From Nocardiopsis sp. CC223A (lineage in GTDB: Bacteria; Actinomycetota; Actinomycetes; Streptosporangiales; Streptosporangiaceae), in contig NZ_JASFDV010000019.1 in the NCBI RefSeq assembly GCF_030766825.1, positions 1 through 64,000 of the forward strand: a DNA stretch of 64,000 nucleotides, in the 5' to 3' direction. This document shows positions 24,242 through 32,612 of the stretch, piece after piece; position 1 is the first letter of the stretch, and each line of letters starts with the position of its first letter. Made by a program: the position numbers and the translations under genes. The notes beneath the pieces are model-generated. The model worked only from the letters and a program-made list of their open reading frames with translations. It did not search any database and was not told where the DNA came from.

Positions 24242-25333
24242 CTAGTTGGCGGAGTTGGTCTTCTCCAGCTCGGCGACCACGCGCTCGGTCAGGCCCTCGC
24301 CCAGGGGGGCGTAGCCCAGGTCGCCGGCGATGTCGCGGGCGCCGTCGTCGGTCAGCGCCCAGGTCCAGAAGTCGATGACCGCGTCGGCGTTGGCCTGCTC
24401 GTAGCCGCAGGTGTAGGTGAAGATCCAGTTGGAGCCGGCGATCGGGTAGCCGTCACCGCCGACGTTGTCGATCGCGAACTGGAAGTTCTCCGGGACCTCG
24501 ACCTCCTCGGAGGCGGTCATGGTGGCCTCCAGGGTGGGCTCGATCGGGTTGCCGTCCTCGTTCACGATGTGGGCGACGGGCAGTCCGGCCTCCTGGGCGA
24601 AGGACTGGTTGACGTAGCCGATGCCGCCCGGGTTCTGGGTGATGCCCTGGGTGACGCCGTCGTTCTGCTGGCCGCCGACCAGGCCGTCGGCCCAGTCGAG
24701 CTCCTTGCCCTCGCCGTACTCGTCGGCCCAGGACTCGACCTCGGTGTTCAGGTAGTGGCTGAACACGTAGGTGGTGCCGGAGCCGTCGGAGCGGTGGACC
24801 GGGACGATCTCGTCGTCCGGCAGCTCCATGTCGGGGTTGAGCTCGGCGATCGCCGGGTCGTCGAAGGTGGTGATCTCGCGGGAGTAGATCCCGGCGATCG
24901 TCTCGGCGTCCAGGACCAGGCCGTCCAGGGCCTCGTTGCTGAACGCGATGACGACGGCGCCGAAGACCACCGGGAACTGGACGGCGTCGCAGCCGCGGGC
25001 CTCCGCGGCGTCGGCCAGTTCCTCGTCGCTCAGGGGCTCCTCGGAGGAGCCGAAGTCGACGGTCTGCTCCAGGAACTGCTCGACGCCGGCACCGGAGCCG
25101 ACGCTCTGGTAGTTGATCTGGACGCCGGGCTGAACGTCGCTGTTGTACGTGTAGATCAGGTCCTGGAAGAGCGGGTCGGGGAAGCTGGCACCCGCGCCGG
25201 TCAGCGAAGCGCTGAGCTGCTCGGCGGCGTCGCCACCTCCGGTGCCACCGTCGGTGTCGTCTCCACCGCCGCACGCAGTGGCGAGCAGGGGGATGGCCGC
25301 CAGGACGGCGAGCTTGGAACGCCCGTTGCGCAT
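24242..25333 (-). CDS. pstS: Periplasmic-type phosphate-binding lipoprotein PstS
   Basis: The 363-aa extracytoplasmic phosphate receptor begins with a lipoprotein signal (lipobox LLATAC, lipidated Cys 21) and an acidic Gly/Thr linker. Phosphate ligands are recognisable in GAGASFPDPLF (about 47-57), SVGSGAGVEQF (about 76-86) and RSDGSGTTYVFSHYL (about 178-192). GAGGAG precedes the start. PHO boxes lie about 100 nt upstream. Confidence 0.97.
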   Translation of the reverse strand: MRNGRSKLAVLAAIPLLATACGGGDDTDGGTGGGDAAEQLSASLTGAGASFPDPLFQDLIYTYNSDVQPGVQINYQSVGSGAGVEQFLEQTVDFGSSEEPLSDEELADAAEARGCDAVQFPVVFGAVVIAFSNEALDGLVLDAETIAGIYSREITTFDDPAIAELNPDMELPDDEIVPVHRSDGSGTTYVFSHYLNTEVESWADEYGEGKELDWADGLVGGQQNDGVTQGITQNPGGIGYVNQSFAQEAGLPVAHIVNEDGNPIEPTLEATMTASEEVEVPENFQFAIDNVGGDGYPIAGSNWIFTYTCGYEQANADAVIDFWTWALTDDGARDIAGDLGYAPLGEGLTERVVAELEKTNSAN

Positions 25334-25430
25334 GTCGAAGTTCTCCTCGTTGAATCACCGCTGTCGGGGCTGACGTGAAACGACGTTAAACGCGGAGAAA
25401 GTCGTGTCGCCATCGAAATGGCAGACCTTC

Positions 25431-25480
25431 GGTGGAAGTCGGGTGAATGGAGGGTGAATGCTGGTCACGTTTAGGTAACG
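25431..25480 (-). promoter_or_regulatory. PHO boxes upstream of pstS
   Basis: On the minus strand, TTCACC-like units recur with the 11-nt spacing expected for PhoP direct repeats. On the plus strand the GGT cores begin at 25431, 25442, 25453, 25463 and 25474; the units at 25442 and 25453 are the identical GGTGAATG. A TTTAAC at 25385-25390 is a candidate -10. The rest of the 371-bp gap (25334-25704) is AT-richer than coding DNA and holds no gene that I can support. Confidence 0.75.
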
Positions 25481-25704
25481 AGCAATGTGTGATGGTTCTG
25501 TGTCCGGGGCGTTGCCGTAGTGAAGCCCACTGTGATGACCTGCGGGTATGCCAAGCGGGGCGGGGGGTGCGAGGTCATCGCTCCGATATTCGGGATTTTT
25601 CCCTCGTTCACTTTCGCATGCGTCTTCGAAAGAAGTGACGTGAACATGAACAAGGGGTCGCCCCGGGTGTTCCGGGGGACCCTTGGAGAAAGCTCAGAGC
25701 ATGC

Positions 25705-26490
25705 CTATCCGCCGTTCGCAGTGTCCAATCGATAACCGATCCCGCGCACCGTGTGGATGAACCTCGGACGGGCCTCGGAGTCGCCCAGTTTGTGGCGCAG
25801 GCGGCGGATGTGCACGGCGATGGTGTTGTTCACCGGGGGCAGGGGCTTGTGCCAGACCTCGGTCCACAACTCCTCGCGGCTGACCACCCGGCCGTGGTGG
25901 CGCAGCAGGAAGTCCATGATCCCGAACTCCCGCAGCGCCAGGTCGACCGGATGGCCGTCCACGAACAACCGGTGTCCCAGGGCGTCCAGCTCCAGGGCCC
26001 CCGAACGCAGTGACGGGCCGGGGCCGGAGACGTGCTCCAGGGAGCCGCCGACGTCCACCCCCGGCAGCGAGCCGCGCAGCAGCGCGGCCAGCTCCGGGAT
26101 GCGGTAGGGGCGGTTCACGCAGGCGGTGGCCCCGGCGGCCAGCGCGCGCAGTGCGCGCTGGGAGTCGCCGGGGCCCACTCCGATGAGGATCGGGATGTCG
26201 GTGGCCCGCCGGGTCACCCGCACCAGTGTCTCCAGGTCCACCTCGGGCGGGGTCGCGCTGGTCACGATCGTGTCCGGGCGCAGCAACCCCACCCGCAGCA
26301 GGGCCTCGGCCCCGTCGACGCACACCGTGATGTCCACGTCGTGGCCGCTGAGCGAGAGCACCAGCTGGTGCGACTGCTCCGACTCCGGCTCCACCAGCAG
26401 GACCCGCAGCGGACCTTCGGCGCGCTCCACCGCGTCGTCCGGGGCGCCCGCGGGGCGGGGGACGGACGTGGATGCGGGGAGCGCGGTCAT
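25705..26490 (-). CDS. OmpR/PhoB-type winged-helix regulator with degenerate receiver domain
   Basis: The 261-aa protein has a receiver-like domain (about 28-140) and a C-terminal OmpR-type winged helix (about 165-255) with FGIMDFLLRHHGRVVSREEL, the recognition helix region NNTIAVHIRRLRHKLGD and the wing HTVRGIGYRL. Receiver chemistry is lost: the acidic pair is E34-P35, the phosphoacceptor position is S78 (in DTIVTSATPP) and the conserved Lys is R127 (NRPY). It is therefore likely to act without phosphorylation. It lies 74 bp after pstB and just upstream of the pstS promoter, so it is probably cotranscribed with pstB. Phosphate control is inferred from position only. Confidence 0.85.
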   Translation of the reverse strand: MTALPASTSVPRPAGAPDDAVERAEGPLRVLLVEPESEQSHQLVLSLSGHDVDITVCVDGAEALLRVGLLRPDTIVTSATPPEVDLETLVRVTRRATDIPILIGVGPGDSQRALRALAAGATACVNRPYRIPELAALLRGSLPGVDVGGSLEHVSGPGPSLRSGALELDALGHRLFVDGHPVDLALREFGIMDFLLRHHGRVVSREELWTEVWHKPLPPVNNTIAVHIRRLRHKLGDSEARPRFIHTVRGIGYRLDTANGG

Positions 26491-26564
26491 GGTCGTGGTT
26501 CCACTTCGTCGGGGAGGGCGTGTCGAAGAGGTCTGCGGAGGGTCCCGGTCGGCTGCTCTGCCGA

Positions 26565-27437
26565 TCAGCCGAAGCGGCCGGAGATGTAGTCCTCGGTGCG
26601 CTGGTCGGCCGGCTTGCTGAAGATCGTCGCGGTCTCGTCGAACTCCACCAGGCTGCCGTAGCGGTCGCCCTTGTCGTCGACGCCCGCGGTGAAGAACGCG
26701 GTGCGGTCGGAGACGCGCGCGGCCTGCTGCATGTTGTGGGTGACGATGACGATGGTGTACTCGGCCGCCAGCTCGTACATCAGGTCCTCGATCTTGAGCG
26801 TGGCGATCGGGTCCAGCGCCGAGCACGGCTCGTCCATGAGGATGACCTCGGGGTTCACCGCGACGGTCCGGGCGATGCACAGGCGCTGCTGCTGGCCGCC
26901 GGAGAGGGCGAAGGCGCTCTCCTTGAGCTTGTCCTTGACCTCGTCCCACAGCGCGGCCTTGGTGAGGGTCTCCTCGACCAGGTCGTCCATGTTGCCGCGT
27001 ACGCCGTTGATGCGCGGGCCGTAGGCGACGTTGTCGTAGATCGACTTGGGGAACGGGTTGGGCTTCTGGAAGACCATCCCGATGCGGCGGCGGACCTCGA
27101 TGGGGTCGACGTGCGAGGCGTACAGGTCCTCGCCGTGGTACTCGACCTTGCCCTCGATACGGGCGCCGGGGATGAGGTCGTTCATCCGGTTGAGCGTGCG
27201 CAGCACCGTGCTCTTACCGCAGCCGGAGGGGCCGATCATGGCGGTGATCTGACGCGGTCCGACCTTGAGGTCGACGTCGCGCACGGCCTTGTTGGAACCG
27301 TAGTAGATGGAGAGGCCGGAAACGTCGAAGACGGGGTCGCCCAGCCCGGGCACCTCGCGGTTGTACCGGACGGTGTCGGGGGCGACTCCGCGACCGGAGT
27401 CGGTGCCACGAGTGGACGCGGTGTTGCTGATGGACAT
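26565..27437 (-). CDS. pstB: Phosphate ABC transporter ATPase PstB
   Basis: The 290-aa ATPase drives PstCA. Walker [10 protein letters not shown] (about 71), the Q-loop VFQKPNPFP, the signature LSGGQQQR and Walker [13 protein letters not shown] are all present. It has an ~30-residue N-terminal extension compared with the E. coli protein. ATG 27437 follows GGAAGTGG. Unlike in E. coli, pstB is separated from pstSCA and precedes them, with its own PHO boxes. No phoU is next to it. Confidence 0.96.
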   Translation of the reverse strand: MSISNTASTRGTDSGRGVAPDTVRYNREVPGLGDPVFDVSGLSIYYGSNKAVRDVDLKVGPRQITAMIGPSGCGKSTVLRTLNRMNDLIPGARIEGKVEYHGEDLYASHVDPIEVRRRIGMVFQKPNPFPKSIYDNVAYGPRINGVRGNMDDLVEETLTKAALWDEVKDKLKESAFALSGGQQQRLCIARTVAVNPEVILMDEPCSALDPIATLKIEDLMYELAAEYTIVIVTHNMQQAARVSDRTAFFTAGVDDKGDRYGSLVEFDETATIFSKPADQRTEDYISGRFG

Positions 27438-27522
27438 GGTGCCACTTCCGGGTCGGACGGTGCTTGCGGGCTCATGAGGGGTGAACCGCCGGAGCGCGGT
27501 CGAACCCATGCAAATATGTCCA

Positions 27523-27562
27523 GGTGAAGCGACGGTGAACGATCCCCGTGGCCTGGATGAAC
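27523..27562 (-). promoter_or_regulatory. PHO boxes upstream of pstB
   Basis: Reading toward pstB, GTTCATCC, GTTCACC and CTTCACC units begin with spacings of 22 (two turns of 11) and 11 nt. The plus-strand cores are at 27523-27529, 27534-27540 and 27555-27562. A TATTTG-like -10 follows about 10 nt downstream. This gives pstB and the regulator gene their own PhoP-dependent promoter. Confidence 0.65.
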
Positions 27563-27731
27563 GTGGGCGGTGGACTCGGATGTGTGATGACGCGGACCGT
27601 TGCCCGCCGGTCACCGAACCGCTCGGGTCGGTTCCACGCCGTCCGGATTGCGCCCCGGCGGCCCGCCGGGGCGTGCGGCGGTGCCCCGGCCGCGCGGCCG
27701 GGGCACCGGAGCTCTGTGCGGTGCCGCCCGT

Positions 27732-28106
27732 TCAGGCGCCCGCTTCGTCGGTCTGTTCGGCGATCTTCTGCCGGACCTCGTCCATGTCCAGTTCGCGGGC
27801 CTGGGTGATCAGGCTCTCCAGGGCCTCGGACGGCAGGGCGCCCGGCTCACTGTAGATGACGGTCTGGTCCCGCACGATCATCAGGGTCGGGATGGACTGG
27901 ATCTTGAACTCGAAGGCGAGCTCGCGCTCCGCCTCGGTGTCCACCTTGGCGTGCACGATGTCGGTGTTCTTCACCGAGGACTGCTCGAAGACCGGGGCGA
28001 ACTGCCGGCAGGGTCCGCACCAGTCCGCCCAGAAGTCGATGAGGACGAAGTCGTTGTCCTTCAGCGTTTCCGCGAAGTTGTCCTTGGTGAGTTCGAGGGT
28101 GGCCAC
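27732..28106 (-). CDS. trxA: Thioredoxin
   Basis: The 124-aa protein has the thioredoxin fold with active site WCGPC (C30, C33), the cis-Pro loop SIPTLM (about 75) and a short acidic helical C-terminal extension (DEVRQKIAEQTDEAGA). It would reduce protein disulfides in the cytoplasm. GTG 28106 is preferred because AGGAG lies 5 nt upstream; an ATG five codons earlier is in frame. SigR commonly controls such genes in actinobacteria, but I found no clear SigR promoter in front of this one. Confidence 0.93.
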   Translation of the reverse strand: MATLELTKDNFAETLKDNDFVLIDFWADWCGPCRQFAPVFEQSSVKNTDIVHAKVDTEAERELAFEFKIQSIPTLMIVRDQTVIYSEPGALPSEALESLITQARELDMDEVRQKIAEQTDEAGA

Positions 28107-28336
28107 GGGTTCTCCTGCCATCTGTCGGTGTCGGGCGGTCGGGCCGGGGCCCGGCCGCCTTCCTCTTCGGTGGACTACAGCGATCGTGCCCACTCGTTTG
28201 TTCCACATGCTCGCAGGACGCCCCCGGGGCCCGTGGCCGACCGGAAGATTCCTACATAACACGTGGTCAATACCTGTTTGGGTGGAAGGTGAAGATGGGG
28301 CTAACGTGGCGGGACGGGGGGCGAGAAGGGGGTTCG

Positions 28337-28699
28337 ATGGGCGCCGAAACGGCCGACGGGGACACGGGGAAGGGCGGCGACACCGTCGACTACCGTTTCA
28401 CCCTGGCCAACGAGCGCACCTTCCTGGCCTGGGTGCGCACCGCGTTGGCCCTGCTCGCCGGGGCGGTGGCCGTTCTGCACCTGCTCCCCCTGGGCTGGGA
28501 GGAGGGGCCGCGCACGGTGGTCGGCCTGACCCTGGCGGCCCTGGCCGCCGTCATCACCCTCTACGCCCCGATGCGCTGGTACCGGGTCCAGCGCATCATG
28601 CGCGACGGCGGCACCCTGAAGATGAGCCTGCTGCCGCTGCTGACCACGTTCGCGGTAGGGCTGGTGTGCCTGGTGTTGCTGCTGGGGCATCTGCTGTGA
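28337..28699 (+). CDS. DUF202 membrane protein (YidH-like)
   Basis: The 120-aa protein has three helices and the DUF202 hallmark NERTFLAWVRTALALLAG (about 20-37). Function is unknown; the family is often encoded as tandem pairs in actinobacteria. ATG 28337 follows GAAGGGGG. It is coupled to the next gene by a GTGA overlap. Confidence 0.85.
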   Translation: MGAETADGDTGKGGDTVDYRFTLANERTFLAWVRTALALLAGAVAVLHLLPLGWEEGPRTVVGLTLAALAAVITLYAPMRWYRVQRIMRDGGTLKMSLLPLLTTFAVGLVCLVLLLGHLL

Positions 28700-29070
28700 A
28701 GAGCCCGGCCGACCGGGGGGATCCGGGCCTCCAGCCCGAGCGCACCCTGCTCGCGTGGCAGCGCACCCTGGTCCTGCTGGTGGTGGTGGGCCTGCTGTTC
28801 CTGCGCGGCGAGCTGACGGAGGGGGCCACCTCGGTGCCCCAGGCACCGCCCGTGCTGCGGATGGCTCTGATGATCGCCTTCCTGTTCGTCGCCGCCTCCG
28901 TGGGCCTGCACCTGTGGCTGCGCTGGCGGCGCAGCCGCGAGGGGCTGAGAGATCCCGACGGCACCGGCGGACCGCTGCGCTCGGTGTCCGCGCCCTGGGC
29001 CATGTTCCTGCTCTGTGGGGCTGTTCTGGTGCTGGCCGTCGTCCAGATCGCGGCGGTGCTCCTGGGCTGA
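28696..29070 (+). CDS. DUF202 membrane protein, second member of pair
   Basis: The 124-aa protein has the same hallmark (PERTLLAWQRTLVLLVV, about 14-30) and three hydrophobic helices. Its GTG overlaps the preceding stop (GTGA), so the two proteins are likely made in equal amounts and could form a heteromeric membrane complex. Confidence 0.85.
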   Translation: MKSPADRGDPGLQPERTLLAWQRTLVLLVVVGLLFLRGELTEGATSVPQAPPVLRMALMIAFLFVAASVGLHLWLRWRRSREGLRDPDGTGGPLRSVSAPWAMFLLCGAVLVLAVVQIAAVLLG

Positions 29071-29592
29071 GGGCGTGTCCCCGGGCGGTCGGTGCGGTGT
29101 CCGCGCCTCGGGTCGTGTGCCCGCCCCGTGCCTGCTCTGCTCCTGTTTCTGCTCCTGCTCTGTGCGGTCGTGCCGGCGCCGTCCGCCGGGCGGATCGCGG
29201 CGGTGCGCCCCCGGCCGGTCGCGCCCTCCGCGATCGGGGCCGTCGGACCGGACGGGGTCCCGGCGGGAGGGGCCGCCGTCACGGCCCGTCCGCTCCGCTG
29301 TCGGCCACCGGCCCCGAAGAGCGGGGCCCGTACCTGCGGGCGGACGATCGTGCACGCGCGGTGCGGGCACGCGGAGGGGGGTTCGGGTGCCCGCGGCGGG
29401 GCGCGGGCGGTCACTGCTCCTGCCGGGTACCGCTGTCCGTCGTTTCTGCGGTCTCCCCGGGGCAGGGGGGAGATCGGTCCCCTCGACGGGGAGTCCTCCA
29501 TGAGCGGGGATGGAGTGGGATGCCCTCGGCGGGCGGGAGTCATGAGGCGTCGGCTCCGGCCCTGGGGCGGGTGAGGAGCGGTCGGGCCGGTG
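29071..29592. other. Gene-poor stretch between DUF202 pair and epimerase
   Basis: I see no supportable gene in these 522 bp. One plus-strand frame (29092-29574) encodes a hydrophobic stretch resembling a signal peptide, but then becomes Arg/Gly/Ala junk with many rare codons and has no good ribosome site. Two converging genes flank it, so a terminator is expected; no outstanding hairpin was found. Confidence 0.4.
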
Positions 29593-30576
29593 CTAGACGG
29601 GCTGCGGGACGGTGTCCTGCGCCCGGCGGTGCTCCACGATCGAGTTGATGATGGCGTTGAGGTCGCGGGTCGGCTCGTACCCGACCAGGGTCTTGGCCAA
29701 CGAGGTGTCGGGGTAGCGGCGCTGCATGTCCTCGTAGCCCTCGCCGTAGGCCTCGTCGTAGTCGATGTACACGATCTCGCTGTCCGACCCGGTCAGTTCC
29801 ACCACGCGGTCGGCCAGTCCCTTGATGGACACCTCCTCGTGCCCGCCCAGGTTGACCGCCCGGTTGTAGGCCGCCGGAGTGTCCATCAGCGCCAACATGC
29901 CGGGCACCACGTCGAACACCGATCCGAAGCAGCGGCGCTGCGTCCCGGTGCCGTAGACGGTGATGGGCCGTCCGGAGAGCGCCTGGTCGACGAACCGGGG
30001 CACGACCATCCCGTAACGGCCGGTCTGGCGGGGGCCCACCACGTTGAAGAAGCGGGTGATCACGCAGGGGACACCGGATTCGGCGCCGTGCACGTAGGCC
30101 ACCAGCTCGTCCAGACCCTTGGCGGCGGCGTAGGACCAGCGGCTCTTGGTCGGCGACCCGTAGATCCGGTCGTCGTCCTCCTTGAGCCCGTCGGCGTCGT
30201 TCTTGCCGTAGACCTCGCTGGTGGACGCGACCATGTAGGGCACCCGGTGGCGGACCGCGGCCTCCACCACGTTCTCCGTACCGTGCAGGTTGATCCGCAG
30301 CGACCGCAGCGGCTCGTCCACGATGTTGTAGACGCCCACCGCCGCCGCCAGGTGGAACACCGTGTCGGCCTGCGAGACCAGGTCGTCGACCAGGTCCCGG
30401 TCCAAGATGTCCCCCTGCACGAAGCGGAATCCGGGTGAGTTCTCCAGTTGGACCAGATTCTGCTCGGAGCCGGTCGACAGGTCGTCCAGGACGACCACCT
30501 CGTGCCCCTGTGCGACGAGGTGGTCGCACAGGTGGGAGCCGATGAAACCGGCTCCTCCGGTGACCATAGCCTTCAT
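29593..30576 (-). CDS. NAD-dependent sugar-nucleotide epimerase/dehydratase
   Basis: This 327-aa extended SDR has VTGGAGFIGSHL (5-16), the D-D-L-S-T cofactor ribose motif, STSEVYG (about 117-123), and catalytic Tyr-Lys in SYAAAK (about 148-153). It resembles UDP-glucose 4-epimerases and UDP-glucuronate decarboxylases; the exact product is undecided. GGAGGGG precedes the ATG. It is the last gene of a minus-strand set with a PIG-L deacetylase and a WbqC-like protein. Confidence 0.88.
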   Translation of the reverse strand: MKAMVTGGAGFIGSHLCDHLVAQGHEVVVLDDLSTGSEQNLVQLENSPGFRFVQGDILDRDLVDDLVSQADTVFHLAAAVGVYNIVDEPLRSLRINLHGTENVVEAAVRHRVPYMVASTSEVYGKNDADGLKEDDDRIYGSPTKSRWSYAAAKGLDELVAYVHGAESGVPCVITRFFNVVGPRQTGRYGMVVPRFVDQALSGRPITVYGTGTQRRCFGSVFDVVPGMLALMDTPAAYNRAVNLGGHEEVSIKGLADRVVELTGSDSEIVYIDYDEAYGEGYEDMQRRYPDTSLAKTLVGYEPTRDLNAIINSIVEHRRAQDTVPQPV

Positions 30577-30682
30577 GGTTTCCCCTCCATTTTCAGGCGT
30601 TGACTTGTTTCTTCACTGGGGAGGTGACGCGAAATGGGACGGGCGGGGGAGTCTCGGTGCCGGGGCCGGGCCCCGGTACCTC

Positions 30683-31396
30683 TCAGGCCAGACAGCGCAG
30701 GATGTGGAAGCCCTCGCCGAAGGCGACGCCGGCCTGCATGCCCCGGAGGACGGCCAGACTGCGCAGGGTCAACTCCGAGCGGGTGTGCGGGTGCCGGTGG
30801 CTCTGCGACCCGTACAGCTCCATGCCGAGGAGTTTGTCCCCCACCTCCTTCTCGGACAGTTCCACGATGAGGTTGGGCGAGGGCGCCTGCTCCAGCCGCC
30901 ACTGGTCGGCGGCCTCCTCGTAGGCGAGCACCAGGCGGGGGTGGTGGCGCAGCTCCCTGTCGGACGGGCGCAGGGCGGTGTGCACCGCCTCGGCCGTGAC
31001 CTGGTGGTCCTGGTTGTAGCTGGTCCGGTGGGGGGCGATGACCACGGTCGGGCGCAGCCGCGAGACGGACAGCGGGCTGCTGCTCTCGATGATCTGGGTG
31101 AGGTTCACGCGGGGAACGGCGTCCAGTCTCAGGTGGTACTCGTCGCCGGGCAGCGCCATGTGCCAGTCGTCCCAGCCGAAGTGGTCGGCGACCTTCTTGA
31201 TCTCGGCGTAGCGCTCCTCCGCGGTGGAGAAACCCTTCGGCGACTGGTCTGCGGTGTCCCCGACGGTCATGAACTGCACGAAGACCTCGGCGCCCCCGGC
31301 CTTGGCCTTGCTCATGAGGCCGCCGCAGCCGAGCGTCTCGTCGTCCGGGTGTGGTGCGAAGACCAGGATGCGTTCCTGGGACCAGTCCGTCGTCAT
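30683..31396 (-). CDS. PIG-L/LmbE-family zinc deacetylase
   Basis: The 237-aa enzyme has the metal site APHPDDETLGCGG (about 16-28; H, D, D ligands) and the second His motif in NQDHQVTAEAVH (about 112-123). Members deacetylate N-acetylglucosamine groups in GPI, mycothiol and antibiotic pathways. With an epimerase and a GT2 nearby, an N-acetyl-sugar or glycolipid substrate is plausible. ATG 31396 is placed by the family start; an upstream in-frame extension is unlikely. Confidence 0.88.
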   Translation of the reverse strand: MTTDWSQERILVFAPHPDDETLGCGGLMSKAKAGGAEVFVQFMTVGDTADQSPKGFSTAEERYAEIKKVADHFGWDDWHMALPGDEYHLRLDAVPRVNLTQIIESSSPLSVSRLRPTVVIAPHRTSYNQDHQVTAEAVHTALRPSDRELRHHPRLVLAYEEAADQWRLEQAPSPNLIVELSEKEVGDKLLGMELYGSQSHRHPHTRSELTLRSLAVLRGMQAGVAFGEGFHILRCLA

Positions 31397-31516
31397 GCTG
31401 GTTTCCCGTCCTTTACCGAGTGTTGGGGGCGCACGCCCGCGAGCGGTGCGGCTGCGGGGCGCCCCGGGTGACACGGCGGCCGCGGTGCCGCCACGGGGAG
31501 ATCGGCTCGTGTGAGA

Positions 31517-32332
31517 TCAGCTCTGCGTTCTCGCTCGACGGAGGATCTCCAGGGCGTCCGGACCCGCGTTGAGCAGCAGGTCGATCGCCGACAGTCGGGG
31601 AGCGAAGTCCTCGGTCTCCCGCTGGTACTGGCGGTAGACCGGGTGCCGAAATCCCTGCCACTCGACGTCGATCCCGTAACGGAGCAGGATCTGCGGGTCG
31701 AGGTAGTCCCGGGCCCCGTCACCGGAGAGCAGGACGGACGCTCCGGCCTTGGTACAGATCTGGGCCAGCAGTTCGGTCTTGCGGCCGGGGAAGTCACCGA
31801 TCTCGCTCGCGCGCAGGATCGGCGTGTCGATGCCGAATCCGCGCATCACCATCCGCGTCGTGGCGATGGCCAGGGCCGCGAGGTTGTCCCACTCGGTCTC
31901 GTACAGGTGGGCGATTTCTTCCTTGTAATCGTTCCAGTAGGGAGTCTTCGGATAGCAGTGCTCGGCCAGTGCCTTGAGGTGTTTCGCCCTCCATTTCTGG
32001 TTGTTGTCGATCTCTTTGTCCAGAATTAGGTCGTCTCGACTGCCCTGTGTCACCGGAACTGTCAATAGCACCGGGCGGCCACGTCCGGCCACATAGTTCC
32101 GGTTCTGCCATCCCCGGCGTTCGAACTGGACCGTGTCGAGGACGACGAAGCGGTCGCAGCGGTCGAGCTTGTCGACCATGCCCAGCCACGGCAGGTAGTG
32201 CGGCTGGTGGATCGCCACCCGGACTCGTCGGTCCGGCGAGGAGCCCGGGCCGGTCGGCGCGTCGACGTCGGGCTCTCGACCCGAGGCGGCGGGGGCAGGC
32301 CCGGGTGATGGGGAAGCGGACTCACCGATCAC
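31517..32332 (-). CDS. WbqC-like protein
   Basis: The 271-aa protein matches the WbqC family, whose members sit in O-antigen and other glycan loci: VAIHQPHYLPWLGMVDKL at about 38-55, then FERRGWQNRN and LLSGDGARDYL (about 203-213). Function is unproven, with aminotransferase-like or ligase roles suggested for the family. An N-terminal Ser/Pro/Ala tail precedes the domain. The GTG at 32332 lies 8 nt after GAGGAGA; the GTG at 32341 is an alternative. Confidence 0.8.
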   Translation of the reverse strand: MIGESASPSPGPAPAASGREPDVDAPTGPGSSPDRRVRVAIHQPHYLPWLGMVDKLDRCDRFVVLDTVQFERRGWQNRNYVAGRGRPVLLTVPVTQGSRDDLILDKEIDNNQKWRAKHLKALAEHCYPKTPYWNDYKEEIAHLYETEWDNLAALAIATTRMVMRGFGIDTPILRASEIGDFPGRKTELLAQICTKAGASVLLSGDGARDYLDPQILLRYGIDVEWQGFRHPVYRQYQRETEDFAPRLSAIDLLLNAGPDALEILRRARTQS

Positions 32333-32612
32333 GCCGTGCACTCTCCTCGTCTCCGTCCGTCTCGGAACGCGCGGAACCCTGCGTATCAGGGCCGTCCGGG
32401 GATAAACCGACGGCGCGTGCGCCCCCGGTCCCCGATCTCAAATATCTTCTAATGGGTACCACTTCACGCAAGCCCGTGTATACGATTTCCGTGGCCTACA
32501 TAGGACGCGAACTCGGGTGAACCCCTCCAGGTGGCAGGGCGTCAACCTAACGCCGACTTAGCGGGTTAATGTCGGTCCGAAACCGCTGACTTTCGGGAGG
32601 GGTCCCAAGGCT
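32333..32612. promoter_or_regulatory. Divergent promoter region of the glycan locus
   Basis: This 280-bp region lies between the WbqC-like gene (minus) and the GT2 gene (plus) and must hold both promoters. It is the most AT-rich part of the locus (around 32430-32500). GGGAGGGG at 32596-32603 is the GT2 ribosome site. I see no unambiguous operator. Confidence 0.45.

Noticed and set aside
25520..25735. 71-codon frame between pstS and the regulator gene
   Set aside because: It has no ribosome site or codon bias and lies across the start of the PHO-box region and the end of the regulator gene.
29092..29574. Possible small secreted protein
   Set aside because: Only the short hydrophobic start is plausible; the remainder is compositionally like non-coding frames.
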